Assembly: GCA_030737835.1 (NCBI GenBank)
Contig: JAUJYN010000084.1
Location: 1-64,000 of the forward strand
DNA from: Acorus gramineus
Lineage: Eukaryota; Streptophyta; Magnoliopsida; Acorales; Acoraceae
Direction: 5' to 3'
Length of the DNA stretch: 64,000 nt
Part shown: positions 24,076 through 37,283 of the stretch, piece by piece
How the letters are laid out: each line of letters begins with the position of its first letter
Numbering within the stretch: the first letter of the stretch is position 1
The notes under the pieces: model-generated
The model's input: the letters and a program-made list of their open reading frames with translations, nothing else
What the model was told of the DNA's origin: nothing
The model's database searches: none
Program-made: the position numbers and the translations under genes

Positions 24076-26601
24076 TTGAATACTTCGAATCAACTTTTTT
24101 ATAATTAAGAAACAAATTAAATAAAATATCAACTTAAAATAATAGTTGCAAGAAAAAAAATCTAAATACAAAAAAACAAGATCACCTGAGGAGCAACAGG
24201 TACAGATGTTCTGATGAGGAGCCTGAACCAATTCCAAAAAAAAAAAAGATCACATTAGCGAATATAACTTTACAAATTTTATCTTTACATAATAATAAAT
24301 ATAAAAAAAATTTAGAATACGATCGCCTTTTATTTACTTGGCTCATTAATCCCCCTAATATTCCAACTAAGACAATTTTTAACATTAGGTTTTGTTGTCT
24401 CACGCAAATCACCGGGACTGTATGGAACAACCACACACGTATGCCCAGCGATTACCTCAAACAGGTACCCCTATGCCTCCCTCGGTGTTGTGCTCCCACA
24501 TCGCGCACACCATCAATGTCCTCAACACCCCCACATCGAAGGCCTTGCCGAGGAAGAAGATAAATTTCTCCTTATTCTATGCATCCTTGATGAGAATCCT
24601 AGGCTTTTTTATCACTCGCAAGCAAGTCCTCTCCATTGATCACCGATGTCATTGTCACCTTAGTGACCGAGGACCTTCCTTTTCTTCTCTCTCGTTTTCT
24701 GCCTCACCTCTCCCACCCCATCTGCCCCACAGAAGGCAAGAACTCCGTCTCCCCAATCTCTACCTACCACTTTCCATCCACCTTCACCAAGAACTACAAG
24801 TGATGACCCGCCGGAACCATCCTTCGTATCCCCAATGCGAAAACAAACCCATATCCAGCCGAATAAGGGGACCCTCAAAGCAATTGAGCTTGATAGACAA
24901 GCTTGAATAGGTCCCTTCCAATTCTTGGGTCGCCCCCAACCAAGCCCAGGCCCACCCAGGCCAATGGTTCTGGACCCGCAAGGATGGTTCACCGTGACTC
25001 TCGAATCCGATCTAGATCCCTAACCATGGTCAACAAAATCCTCATCTCCCGCCAAATCTTACACCTGTCAAAGAGTGACCGCGAATGCCCTCCTGCATGG
25101 CATGTACCATCTCAGTGTGGGCTGAGGGCCGCCCTTTTAGACCCCATGCCAGCTATAATAATTTCCTTTCCCGTCCTCGTTGTGGTTCCTGGTGCATAAA
25201 AGAACCTTTGCATGAGTAGTAGGTCAATTGCGTGATGTGACACCTAACACTGGTGGTCTGGGTCGACCCAGGGAGGATGGGAATCGGGGTTGGTGTTGTT
25301 GCCTCACTGAACTCTTCATCGCCGACTCCCCTGCTTCGATCATCCCGACTCCACCCGTGATTGTTTAGGACAACCATGGATCCCTCTATGGTGAAGGCCA
25401 ACCTAAAGGCGTCATCTCCATATTGGATTGTGATTGAAGATGGCGGTTTCAGCCTTCCCTTCGCCCGTATCACCACCTCCATGACCAACAGTCCATTCAC
25501 GTCGAAGCCTCAGTTGGAGAACTCAGCCACCATCCGGAGCCCGCTAGTAAAATCAACATGCAATCTTCCCTTTGGCAGTGCAATTTACTACATCGATGGT
25601 GCATCGCCATCAATAGAATCCAGGCCGATAAGAGTGATACTCCGGCTACCACACCTCAATTCCAATAGTACCGACCCACTGCTATTGTTGAGCTTGTTAG
25701 GGGTGGTAAAAGCAAAGCGAGTCGTGCTTTGACATGTTCAAACACGGCTCATTTATAATTAGGCTCGACTGGCTCAGCTCGACATGGGATCGAGCTTAAT
25801 TTTGTGTTCAAGCTCGACTCGTTTGACTCGTGATAAGCTCGGTTGAAGCCCGACTCGGCTCGTTTGTAAAACAAGCTCGAGTATAAGCTAGAACCAAAGC
25901 ACGAGCTCGGGCTTCTTAACTAAGAAAAAGCTCGTTTAACAATTGAAACATGCAAAAAACACACACATTTGTCAAGCTCAGATCAGAGATGCTTGGATGC
26001 ATTGAAGAATAAAGTGCAACAGTTTTTTTCCCCTCCTCTTTTAAGTAAGAGCTCGTATAGGCTTGTGGGTCAGCTCGAGCTCGGGCCGGCTCTCTCTTTT
26101 ACAACCGACCTTTAAAATTGTTCAAGCTCAACTCATTTTCTAATCGAACAAGCCCGAACGAGCTCCAACCGATCCGAGCCCGAGATGCTCGGCTCGTTTA
26201 CCACCCCTGCCAACAGTACATGCACATTGAAGTCTCAGTTGCAGAACTCAGCCTCCATCCCGAACTCCGCTAGTAAAATCAACAGGCATTCTTCCCCTTG
26301 GCAGTGCAATTTGCTCCATGGATGATGCATCGCCATCAAAAGAATTCGGGACGATAAGAGTGATACTCCGGCTACCACACCCTCAATTCCAATAGTACCC
26401 CCCCCCTCCAGTTGTCCTCAATGGATCATCCTCAACCTTAGTCTACAACACATGACTGAGGGGACAAAGGACGAACTAACGGCATCCCATGGATGGGAAT
26501 TCTAGAAATTTTCTTTTATATCTATCTCTGCCATCTTAACAGACTATGTAATGATGACACTTTATTTTCTATTACTTGTAGTATTGATAAATTCTTAGAT
26601 G
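24076..26601. repeat. Array unit 5
   Basis: Full unit; hAT-like element at 25698-26209. Confidence 0.9.
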
Positions 26602-29132
26602 TTGAATACTTCGAATCAACTTTCTTTATAATTAAGAAACAAATTAAATAAAATATCAACTTAAAATAATAGTTGCAAGAAAAAAAATCTAAATACAAAA
26701 AAACAAGATCACCTGAGAGCAACAGGTACAGATGTTCTGATGAGGAGCCTGAACCAATTCCAAAAAAAAAAAAGATCACATTAGCGAATATAACTTTACA
26801 AATTTTATCTTTACATAATAAATATAAAAAAATTTAGAATACGATTGCCTTTTATTTACTTGGCTCATTAATCCCCCTAAAATTCCAACTAAGACAATTT
26901 TTAACATTAGGTTTTGTTGTCTCGCAAATCACCGGGACTGTATGGAACAACCACACACGTATGCCCAGCGATTACCTCAAACAGGTACCCCTATGCCTCC
27001 CTCGGTGTTGTGTGCTCCCACATCGCGCACACCATCAATGTCCTCAACACCCCCACATCGAAGGCCTTGCCGAGGGAAGAAGATAAATTTCTCCTTATTC
27101 TATGCATCCTTGATGAGAATCCTAGGCTTTTTTATCACTCGCAAGAAGCTCCTCTCCATTGATCACCGATGTCATTGTCACCTTAGTGACCGAGGACCTT
27201 CCTTTTCTTCTCTCTCGTTTTCTGCCTCACCTCTCCACCCCATCTGCCCCACAGAAGGCAAGAACTCCGTCTCCCCAATCTCTACCTACCACTTTCCATC
27301 CACCTTCACCAAGAACTACAAGTGATGACCCCGCCGGAACCATCTTCGTATCCCCAATGCGAAAACAAACCCATATCCAGCCGAATAAGGGGACCCTCAA
27401 AGCAATTGAGCTTGATAGACAAGCTTGAATAGGTCCCTTCCAATTCTTGGGTCGCCCCCATACCAAGCCCAGGCCCACCCAGGCCAATGGTTCTGGACCC
27501 GCAAGGATGGTTCACCGTGACCTCTCGAATCCGATCTAGATCCCTAACCATGGTCAACAAAATCCTCATCTCCCGCCAAATCTTACACCTGTCAAAGAGT
27601 GACCGCGAATGCCCTCCTGCATGGCATGTACCATCTCAGTGTGGGCTGAGGGCCGCCCTTTTAGACCCCATGCCAGCTATAATAATTTCCTTTCCCGTCC
27701 TCGTTGTGGTTCCTGGTGCATAAAAGAACCTTTGCATGAGTAGTAGGTCAATTGCGTGATGTGACACCTAACACGGTGGTCTGGGTCGACCCAGGGAGGA
27801 TGGGAATCGGGGTTGGTGTTGTTGCCTCACTGAACTCTTCATCGCCGACTCCCCTGCTTCGATCATCCCGACTCCACCCGTGATTGTTTAGGACAACCAT
27901 GGATCCCTCTATGGTGAAGGCCAACCTAAAGGCGTCATCTCCATATTGGATTGTGATTGAAGATGGCGGTTTCAGCCTTCCCTTCGCCCGTATCACCACC
28001 TCCATGACCAACAGTCCATTCACGTCGAAGCCTCAGTTGGAGAACTCAGCCACCATCCGGAGCCCGCTAGTAAAATCAACATGCAATCTTCCCTTTGGCA
28101 GTGCAATTTACTACATCGATGGTGCATCGCCATCAATAGAATCCAGGCCGATAAGAGTGATACTCCGGCTACCACACCTCAATTCCAATAGTACCCGACC
28201 CACTGCTATTGTTGAGCTTGTTAGGGGTGGTAAAAGCAAAGCGAGTCGAGCTTTGACATGTTCAAACACGGCTCATTTATAATTAGGCTCGACTGGCTCA
28301 GCTCGACATGGGATCGAGCTTAATTTTGTGTTCAAGCTCGACTCGTTTGACTCGTGATAAGCTCGGTTGAAGCCCGACTCGGCTCGTTTGTAAAACAAGC
28401 TCGAGTATAAGCTAGAACCAAAGCACGAGCTCGGGCTTCTTAACTAAGAAAAAGCTCGTTTAACAATTGAAACATGCAAAAAACACACACATTTGTCAAG
28501 CTCAGATCAGAGATGCTTGGATGCATTGAAGAATAAAGTGCAACAGTTTTTTTCCCCTCCTCTTTTAAGTAAACGAGCTCGTATAGGCTTGTGGGTCAGC
28601 TCGAGCTCGGGCCGGCTCTCTCTTTTACAACCGACCTTTAAAATTGTTCAAGCTCAACTCATTTTCTAATCGAACAAGCCCGAACGAGCTCCAACCGATC
28701 CGAGCCCGAGATGCTCGGCTCGTTTACCACCCCTGCCAACAGTACATGCACATTGAAGTCTCAGTTGCAGAACTCAGCCTCCATCCCGAACTCCGCTAGT
28801 AAAATCAACAGGCATTCTTCCCCTTGGCAGTGCAATTTGCTCCATGGATGATGCATCGCCATCAAAAGAATTCGGGACGATAAGAGTGATACTCCGGCTA
28901 CCACACCCTCAATTCCAATAGTACCCCCACCCCTCCAGTTGTCCTCAATGGATCATCCTCAACCTTAGTCTACAACACATGACTGAGGGGACAAAGGACG
29001 AACTAACGGCATCCCATGGATGGGAATTCTAGAAATTTGCTTTTTATATCTATCTCTGCCATCTTAACAGAAAATGTAATGATGACACTTTATTTTCTAT
29101 TACTTGTAGTATTGATAAATTCTTAGATGTTG
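26602..29132. repeat. Array unit 6
   Basis: Full unit; hAT-like element at 28222-28735. Confidence 0.9.
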
Positions 29133-31660
29133 TTGAATACTTCGAATCAACTTTCTTTATAATTAAGAAACAAATTAAATAAAATATCAACTTAAAATAA
29201 TAGTTGCAAGAAAAAAAATCTAAATACAAAAAAACAAGATCACCTGAGGAGCAACAGTACGATGTTCTGATGAGGAGCCTGAACCAATTCCAAAAAAAAA
29301 AAAGATCACATTAGCGAATATAACTTTACAAATTTTATCTTACATAATAATAAATATAAAAAAAATTTAGAATACGATCGCCTTTTATTTACTTGGCTCA
29401 TTAATCCCCCTAATATTCCAACTAAGACAATTTTTAACATTAGGTTTTGTTGTCTCACGCAAATCACCGGGACTGTATGGAACAACCACACACGTATGCC
29501 CAGCGATTACCTCAAACAGGTACCCCTATGCCTCCCTCGGTGTTGTGCTCCCACATCGCGCACACCATCAATGTCCTCAGACACCCCCACATCGAAGGCC
29601 TTGCCGGGAAGAAGATAAATTTCTCCTTATTCTATGCATCCTTGATGAGAATCCAGGCTTTTTTATCACTCGCAAGAAGTCCTCTCCATTGATCACCGAT
29701 GTCATTGTCACCTTAGTGACCGAGGACCTTCCTTTTCTTCTCTCTCGTTTTCTGCCTCACCTCTCCACCCCATCTGCCCCACAGAAGGCAAGAACTCCGT
29801 CTCCCCAATCTTACCTACCACTTTCCATCCACCTTCACCAAGAACTACAAGTGATGACCCGCCGGAACATCCTTCGTATCCCCAATGCGAAACAAACCCA
29901 TATCCAGCCGAATAAGGGGACCCTCAAAGCAATTGAGCTTGATAGACAAGCTTGAATAGGTCCCTTCCAATTCTTGGGTCGCCCCCATACCAAGCCCAGG
30001 CCCACCCAGGCCAATGGTTCTGGACCCGCAAGGATGGTTCACCGTGACCTCTCGAATCCGATCTAGATCCCTAACCATGGTCAACAAAATCCTCATCTCC
30101 CGCCAAATCTTACACCTGTCAAAGAGTGACCGCGAATGCCCTCCTGCATGGCATGTACCATATCAGTGTGGGCTGAGGGCCGCCCTTTTAGACCCCATGC
30201 CAGCTATAATAATTTCCTTTCCCGTCCTCGTTGTGGTTCCTGGTGCATAAAAGAACCTTTGCATGAGTAGTAGGTCAATTGCGTGATGTGACACCTAACA
30301 CGGGTGGTCTGGGTCGACCCAGGGAGGATGGGAATCGGGGTTGGTGTTGTTGCCTCACTGAACTCTTCATCGCCGACTCCCCCTGCTTCGATCATCCCGA
30401 CTCCACCCGTGATTGTTTAGGACAACCATGGATCCCTCTATGGTGAAGGCCAACCTAAAGGCGTCATCTCCATATTGGATTGTGATTGAAGATGGCGGTT
30501 TCAGCCTTCCCTTCGCCCGTATCACCACCTCCATGACCAACAGTCCATTCACGTCGAAGCCTCAGTTGGAGAACTCAGCCACCATCCGGAGCCCGCTAGT
30601 AAAATCAACATGCATCTTCCCTTTGGCAGTGCAATTTACTACATCGATGGTGCATCGCCATTAATAGAATCCAGGCCGATAAGAGTGATACTCCGGCTAC
30701 CACACTCTCAATTCCAATAGTACCGACCCACTGCTATTGTTGAGCTTGTTAGGGGTGGTAAAAGCAAAGCGAGTCGAGCTTTGACATGTTCAAACACGGC
30801 TCATTTATAATTAGGCTCGACTGGCTCAGCTCGACATGGGATCGAGCTTAATTTTGTGTTCAAGCTCGACTCGTTTGACTCGTGATAAGCTCGGTTGAAG
30901 CCCGACTCGGCTCGTTTGTAAAACAAGCTCGAGTATAAGCTAGAACCAAAGCACGAGCTCGGGCTTCTTAACTAAGAAAAAGCTCGTTTAACAATTGAAA
31001 CATGCAAAAAACACAACATTTGTCAAGCTCAGATCAGAGATGCTTGGATGCATTGAAGAATAAAGTGCAACAGTTTTTTTCCCCTCCTCTTTTAAGTAAT
31101 GAGCTCGTATAGGCTTGTGGGTCAGCTCGAGCTCGGGCCGGCTCTTCTCTTTTACAACCGACCTTTAAAATTGTTCAAACTCAACTCATTTGTCTAATCG
31201 AACAAGCCCGAACGAGCTCCAACCGAGCCGAGCCCGAGATGCTTGGCTCGTTTACCACCCCTGCCAACAGTACATGCACATTGAAGTCTCAGTTGCAGAA
31301 CTCAGCCTCCATCCCGAACTCCGCTAGTAAAATCAACAGGCATTCTTCCCCTTGGCAGTGCAATTTGCTCCATGGATGATGCATCGCCATCAAAAGAATT
31401 CGGGACGATAAGAGTGATACTCCGGCTACCACACCCTCAATTCCAATAGTACCCCCACCCCCTCCAGTTGTCCTCAATGGATCATCCTCAACCTTAGTCT
31501 ACACACATGACTGAGGGGACAAAGGACGAACTAACGGCATCCCATGGATGGGAATTCTAGAAATTTGCTTTTTATATCTATCTCTGCCATCTTAACAGAA
31601 AATGTAATGATGACACTTTATTTTCTATTACTTGTAGTATTGATAAATTCTTAGATGTTG
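29133..31660. repeat. Array unit 7
   Basis: Full unit; hAT-like element at 30750-31263. Confidence 0.9.
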
Positions 31661-34185
31661 TTGAATACTTCGAATCAACTTTTTATAATTAAGAAACAAA
31701 TTAAATAAAATATCAACTTAAAATAATAGTTGCAAGAAAAAAAATCTAAATACAAAAAAACAAGATCACCTGAGGAGCAACAGGTACAGATGTTCTGATG
31801 AGGAGCCTGAACCAATTCCAAAAAAAAAAAAGATCACATTAGCGAATATAACTTTACAAATTTTATCTTTACATAATAATAAATATAAAAAAAATTTAGA
31901 ATACGATCGCCTTTTATTTACTTGGCTCATTAATCCCCCTAAATTCCAACTAAGACAATTTTTAACATTAGGTTTTGTTGTCTCGCAAATCACCGGACTG
32001 TATGGAACAACCACACACGTATGCCCAGCGATTACCTCAAACAGGTACCCCTATGCCTCCCTCGGTGTTGTGCTCCCACATCGCGCACACCATCAATGTC
32101 CTCAACACCCCCACATCGAAGGCCTTGCCGAGGAAGAAGATAAATTTCTCCTTATTCTATGCATCCTTGATGAGAATCCAGGCTTTTTTATCACTCGCAA
32201 GAAGTCCTCTCCATTGATCACCGATGTCATTGTCACCTTAGTGACCGAGGACCTTCCTTTTCTTCTCTCTCGTTTTCTGCCTCACCTCTCCCACCCCATC
32301 TGCCCCACAGAAGGCAAGAACTCCGTCTCCCCAATCTCCTACCACTTTCCATCCACCTTCACCAAGAACTACAAGTGATGACCCCGCCGGAATCATCCTT
32401 CGTATCCCCAATGCGAAAACAAACCCATATCCAGCCGAATAAGGGGACCCTCAAAGCAATTGAGCTTGATAGACAAGCTTGAATAGGTCCCTTCCAATTC
32501 TTGGGTCGCCCCATACCAAGCCCAGGCCCACCCAGGCCAATGGTTCTGGACCCGCAAGGATGGTTCACCGTGACTCTCGAATCCGATCTAGATCCCTAAC
32601 CATGGTCAACAAAATCCTCATCTCCCGCCAAATCTTACACCTGTCAAAGAGTGACCGCGAATGCCCTCCTGCATGGCATGTACCATCTCAGTGTGGGCTG
32701 AGGGCCGCCCTTTTAGACCCCATGCCAGCTATAATAATTTCCTTTCCCGTCCTCGTTGTGGTTCCTGGTGCATAAAAGAACCTTTGCATGAGTAGTAGGT
32801 CAATTGCGTGATGTGACACCTAACACGGTGGTCTGGGTCGACCCAGGGAGGATGGGAATCGGGGTTGGTGTTGTTGCCTCACTGAACTCTTCATCGCCGA
32901 CTCCTCCTGCTTCGATCATCCCGACTCCACCCGTGATTGTTTAGGACAACCATGGATCCCTCTATGGTGAAGGCCAACCTAAAGGCGTCATCCATATTGG
33001 ATTGTGATTGAAGATGGCGGTTTCAGCCATCCCTTCGCCCGTATCACCACCTCCATGATCAACAGTTCATTCATGTCGAAGCCTCAGTTGGAGAACTCAG
33101 CCATCATCTGTAGCCCTGCTAGTAAAATCAAAATGCAATCTTTCCTTTGACAGTACAATTTACTACATTGATGGTGCATCACCATCAAAAGAATCCAGGC
33201 CGATATGAGTGATACTCCGGCTACCACACTCTCAATTCCAATAGTACCCGACCCACTGCTATTGTTGAGCTTGTTAGGGGTGGTAAAAGCAAAGCGAGTC
33301 GTGCTTTGACATGTTCAAACACGGCTCATTTATAATTAGGCTCGACTGGCTCAGCTCGACATGGGATCGAGCTTAATTTTGTGTTCAAGCTCGACTCGTT
33401 TGACTCGTGATAAGCTCGGTTGAAGCCCGACTCGGCTCGTTTGTAAAACAAGCTCGAGTATAAGCTAGAACCAAAGCACGAGCTCGGGCTTCTTTAACTA
33501 AGAAAAAGCTCGTTTAACAATTGAAACATGCAAAAAACACACATTTGTCAATCTCAGATCAGAGATGCTTGGATGCATTGAAGAATAAAGTGCAACAGTT
33601 TTTTTCCCCTCCTCTTTTAAGTAAATGAGCTCGTATAGGCTTGTGGGTCAGCTCGAGCTCGGGCCGGCTCTCTCTTTTACAACCGACCTTTAAAATTGTT
33701 CAAGCTCAACTCATTTTCTAATCGAACAAGCCCGAACGAGCTCCAACCGATCCGAGCCCGAGATGCTCGGCTCGTTTACCACCCCTGCCAACAGTACATG
33801 CACATTGAAGTCTCAGTTGCAGAACTCAGCCTCCATCCCGAACTCCGCTAGTAAAATCAACGGGCATTCTTTCCCTTGGCAGTGCAATTTGCTCCATGGA
33901 TGATGCATCGCCATCAAAAGAATTCGGGACGATAAGAGTGATACTCCGGCTACCACACCCTCAATTCCAATAGTACCCCCACCCCCTCCAGTTGTCCTCA
34001 ATGGATCATCCTCAACCTTAGTCTACGACACATGACTGAGGGGACAAAGGACGAACTAACGGCATCCCATGGATGGGAATTCTAGAAATTTTCTTTTTAT
34101 ATCTATCTCTACCATCTTAACCGAAAATGTAATGATGACACTTTATTTTCTATTACTTGTAGTATTGATAAATTCTTAGATGTTG
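31661..34185. repeat. Array unit 8, with a diverged patch
   Basis: Full unit; hAT-like element at 33275-33787. Bases 33055-33215 differ from all other units at about fifteen sites, mostly C-to-T and G-to-A changes, while the sequence on both sides is near-identical to the other units. Confidence 0.9.
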
Positions 34186-34628
34186 TTGAATACTTCGAAT
34201 CAACTTTTTTATAATTAAGAAACAAATTAAATAAAATATCAACTTAAAATAATAGTTGCAGAAAAAAAATCTAAATACAAAAAAACAAGATCACCTGAGG
34301 ACAGGTACAGGATGTTCTGATGAGGAGCCTGAACCAATTCCAAAAAAAAAAAAAGATCACATTAGCGAATATAACTTTACAAATTTTATCTTACATAATA
34401 ATAAATATAAAAAAAATTTAGAATACGATCGCCTTTTATTTACTTGGCTCATTAATCCCCCTAATATTCCAACTAAGACAATTTTTAACATTAGGTTTTG
34501 TTGTCCTCACGCAAATCACCGGGACTGTATGGAACAACCACACACGTATGCCCAACGATTACCTCAAACAAGTACCCCTATGCCTCCCTCGGTGTTGTGC
34601 TCCCACATCGCGCACACCAACAATGTCC
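34186..34628. repeat. Array unit 9 (truncated)
   Basis: Only the first 443 bases of the unit remain, ending at caatgtcc. The next base belongs to the pol fragment of another retrotransposon, so the array ends at a sharp breakpoint. Confidence 0.9.
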
Positions 34629-36219
34629 ACGGCCTGAGTGGCTCACAGAGTTGCGGAAAGAGGCACACAATAGCATAGAATTAAAGAAGATCCGCGACAA
34701 AGTTAAGGAGGGTGATGCATCGTTACAACATTATTCAGTCAAAGAGGAGGATCTATGGTACAAAGGGCAATTGGTTTTGCCAACCGATTGTAGGTACAAG
34801 GCTCGGTTACTTTACGAATATCATGACACACCAATGGGTGGCCACTCAGGAGTTCTGCGCACATATAAAAGGTTGTCAGACAATTTTATTTGGAAGGGTA
34901 TGCAGAAGGACATCAGAGACTATGTACGTGCATGTGATACTTATCAGCGCAACAAGTATGAAACCACATCTCCGGCGGGGTTACTTCAGCCATTACCCAT
35001 TCTGGATCGTGTTTGGGAGGATATTTCAATGGATTTCATCGAAGGGTTGCCAATATCTTCTGGCTACTCTGTGATTTTTGTGGTGATAGATAGACTTACA
35101 AAGTATGGGCATTTTATTCCTCTCAAACACTCATACTCAGCCAAGGTGCTGGCTGAGATATTTGTGAAGGAAGTAGTACGACTACACGGTATGCCTCGTT
35201 CGATTGTTTCAGACAGAGATCCCCTGTTCATAAGTATGTTTTGGCAGGAATTCTTTCGCCTACAGGGTACCAAGTTGAAGATGAGCACAGCATACCATCC
35301 CCAAACCGACGGGCAAACGGAAGTGTTGAACCGTTGCTTGGAAACATACTTGAGATGCTTTGCGAGTCTCAAACAGAAGCAATGGGTACGGTGGCTAGCA
35401 TGGGCAGAGTTCTGGTACAATACGACTTTCCAATCATCCGCGCAGATGACGCCTTTCGAGGCGGTGTATGGTCGAAACCCTCCTACAGTGCATCGTTATG
35501 AGGCAGGTTCTACAGCAGTAGCCTTGGTTGATCAGGAGCTGCGTGATCGTGATGAGGTCCTTCGTCTATTGAAAGACAACCTCGTGATTGCAAGGAATCG
35601 GATGAAGGTACAACAAGATAAGCATCGTAAGGACCTGGAATTCGAAATTGGAGATTGGGTTTATCTGAAGCTCTAACCTTATCGACAATCATCTCTTCAA
35701 GTGCGCGGGAATAAGAAGCTAGCACCACGGTTCTATGGTCCATTCAAGGTGATTGAGAAGAAGGGTGATGTGGCCTACAAGTTGGAACTACCAACGGATA
35801 CAAGAATTCACCCTGTCTTTCATGTTTCACAGTTGAAGAAGAAATTGGGGGAACCGGGCCACGCACAAACCCAATTGCCTTCTTTCACTGAGTCAGGTGA
35901 ATTGGTTGTTGAGCCCTCTTTGATTACTTCTTTTCGTTGGAATGCGTCAGGCAATCAGGCTACCCAAGAAGCATTAGTGCAGTGGGCGGGGTTACCATCG
36001 GAGGATGCTACTTGGGAACCTTACGAGAGATTGAAGCTTCAGTTCTCTCATCTGAACCTTGAGGACAAGGTTCATTTGGAAGGGGAAGGGAATGATAGGT
36101 TGCTGCTAGACCTAGCCCCAGGTTGGCATGCTTATTCCAAGCGTTCGGCTCGTACGCGGCGTTCGGAAGGTGCGGGACGTGGACGTGTAAGGCTGACAAT
36201 CAGATCTCAAAGAGATTGA
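34629..36219 (+). pseudogene. Integrase and chromodomain, partial
   Basis: The frame opens at the breakpoint with PEWLTELRKEAH, the linker after RNase H. The zinc finger keeps both histidines (EYHDTPMGGHSG) and the first cysteine, but the second cysteine is tyrosine (ACDTYQRNK). The D,D,E core is present: SMDFIEGLP (about 35028), SDRDPLF (about 35211) and GQTEVLNR (about 35311). An in-frame TAA at 35674-35676 follows the DWVYLKL segment. The frame then continues with FYGPFKVIEKK and VFHVSQLKKK (GPY/F region) and a chromodomain with EALVQWAGLPSEDATWEPYE near 35970-36030, ending at 36219. The role would be inserting the cDNA, with the chromodomain directing it to modified histone. Truncation, stop and finger mutation make it non-functional. 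Confidence 0.88.
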
Positions 36220-36230
36220 CATACTGAATC

Positions 36231-36543
36231 AGAGGAGGAATAACTTATTTATCTTTAATTAGTTTCCTTATTCATATGCTTAATTAGTTTCCTTATTTTG
36301 TCTGCTTTAATTAGTTTCCTTATTTGGATTATTTGATTGTAGGAGAATCTCTAAATTGTAGGAAGTTATTAGGTGTTTGGCTATATAAGCCTTACATATG
36401 AATAAAGAATGCATCAGAGATTATTCCATGTTCTTTCTCCTCTAAATTCTCTTCTCTTTTTCTCCCCTAATTCTCTTCTGACCTCTTCTAAATTCTTTAT
36501 TATTTGGATCACCGCTGCTTGATAGGTCTCTTCCTATCACACA
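36231..36543 (+). mobile_element. Short 3' LTR of the second chromovirus
   Basis: It follows a purine-rich tract (cagaggagga) 12 bases after the pol stop. It contains three copies of a ttaattagtttccttat motif (about 36255-36335), a TATA-like ctatataag at about 36381 and an aataaag polyadenylation-type signal at about 36403, and ends near cctatcaca. The precise ends are uncertain because the terminal TG is not intact. Confidence 0.6.
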
Positions 36544-36597
36544 TCGTTAAAGAATTCATCCGAGGAAGTTCAGATGCAAATATTCCAAGGGATTGCT
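36544..36597. repeat. Remnant of a third segmental-duplication copy
   Basis: The 54 bases after the LTR, with gttaaagaattcatccgagg and attccaagggattgctt, repeat the sequence at 37864-37918 and 40485-40539. This implies that another copy of the UDP-glycosyltransferase-bearing segment once lay here and was replaced up to this point. Confidence 0.6.
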
Positions 36598-37283
36598 TCC
36601 TGTAAAGTAACAATACATTACTGATGATGCGATGACACCTCTTAGGTTTAACCTTCAGCAATGATAAGGAATTGATTCACTCCGTCAAGTAATCAAAATA
36701 CATTCTGTGTACTTCGGTTTGGTTCAATTGGATTAAACAAATTTGGTTCAGTTTACTGGTCAGGTAATTTGGTTTTAAATTCAACTTGGTTTAGATTTAA
36801 ATTGGGTATAATGATAATTCAGTTCAATTTGATTTGATACAAAGTCAAATCAAACTGATTGAATTACAACCCCAATGTCCCCTGGTACCTACTATGCACA
36901 TTTTAAATGGGATTGTATCAGTGGTATTCTGTTCCTGGCACGTAGGATCCCAAGCCCCGCTAGGCCACCAAGGCTTTTTAGGAGGACATTTGAAGGAAAA
37001 GGTAAACTAAGGGTGAGTTCATTATTCATTCTCATTATGTTGGAAAACCTAGGAAAATTGCATTTAAAATCTTCTATTCTTATGTTTATTCTTGAATATT
37101 GCAAGTCAAATTTATCATTTCACATGATCAAAACATAACAGGATTCCTAGAAAGGAAGAATTCTTCTTCTGAATAAGAGTTACCAAAGTTTCTAAGAGTT
37201 CATTTGGATCTGTCATGGAACACTCACATTTCAAAAATCCACCGATTAAATACTTTGGATCCACCACTAGATCCAAACAAGCT

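Larger units (their letters stand above)
14343..34628. repeat. Head-to-tail array of 2.53-kb units (nine copies)
   Basis: The same sequence recurs nine times in one orientation. Using the first base of ttgaatactt as phase, units start at 14343, 16497, 19011, 21544, 24076, 26602, 29133, 31661 and 34186. Spacing between full units is 2514-2533; the first is 2154 because of a deletion and the last is cut at 34628. Anchors around atggatccctctatg recur with the same period. Full units look more than 95 per cent alike by eye. Each complete unit holds a segment rich in short splice-like and frame-like pieces, a 200-bp tandem duplication and a hAT-like element. No frame is kept open in all copies, so this is non-coding repeat. 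Confidence 0.95.
34629..36543 (+). mobile_element. Second chromovirus fragment (integrase, chromodomain, 3' LTR)
   Basis: This is a 3' piece of a different Ty3/gypsy element, joined directly to the array edge. It lacks gag, protease, RT and RNase H. The short LTR (about 310 bp) and full chromodomain suggest a Reina- or CRM-like small chromovirus rather than Tekay; this is inferred from LTR size and motifs only. Confidence 0.85.

Noticed and set aside
15249..30664. Recurrent plus-strand frame starting MFRTTMDPSMVKANLK in array units
   Set aside because: It is open to 132 codons in some units and broken by indels in others (units 2, 3, 7), with no domain recognised and no sign of selection on the frame.
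14343..34628. CRISPR array
   Set aside because: Units are 2.5 kb, without short repeats and spacers, and the context is plant nuclear DNA.
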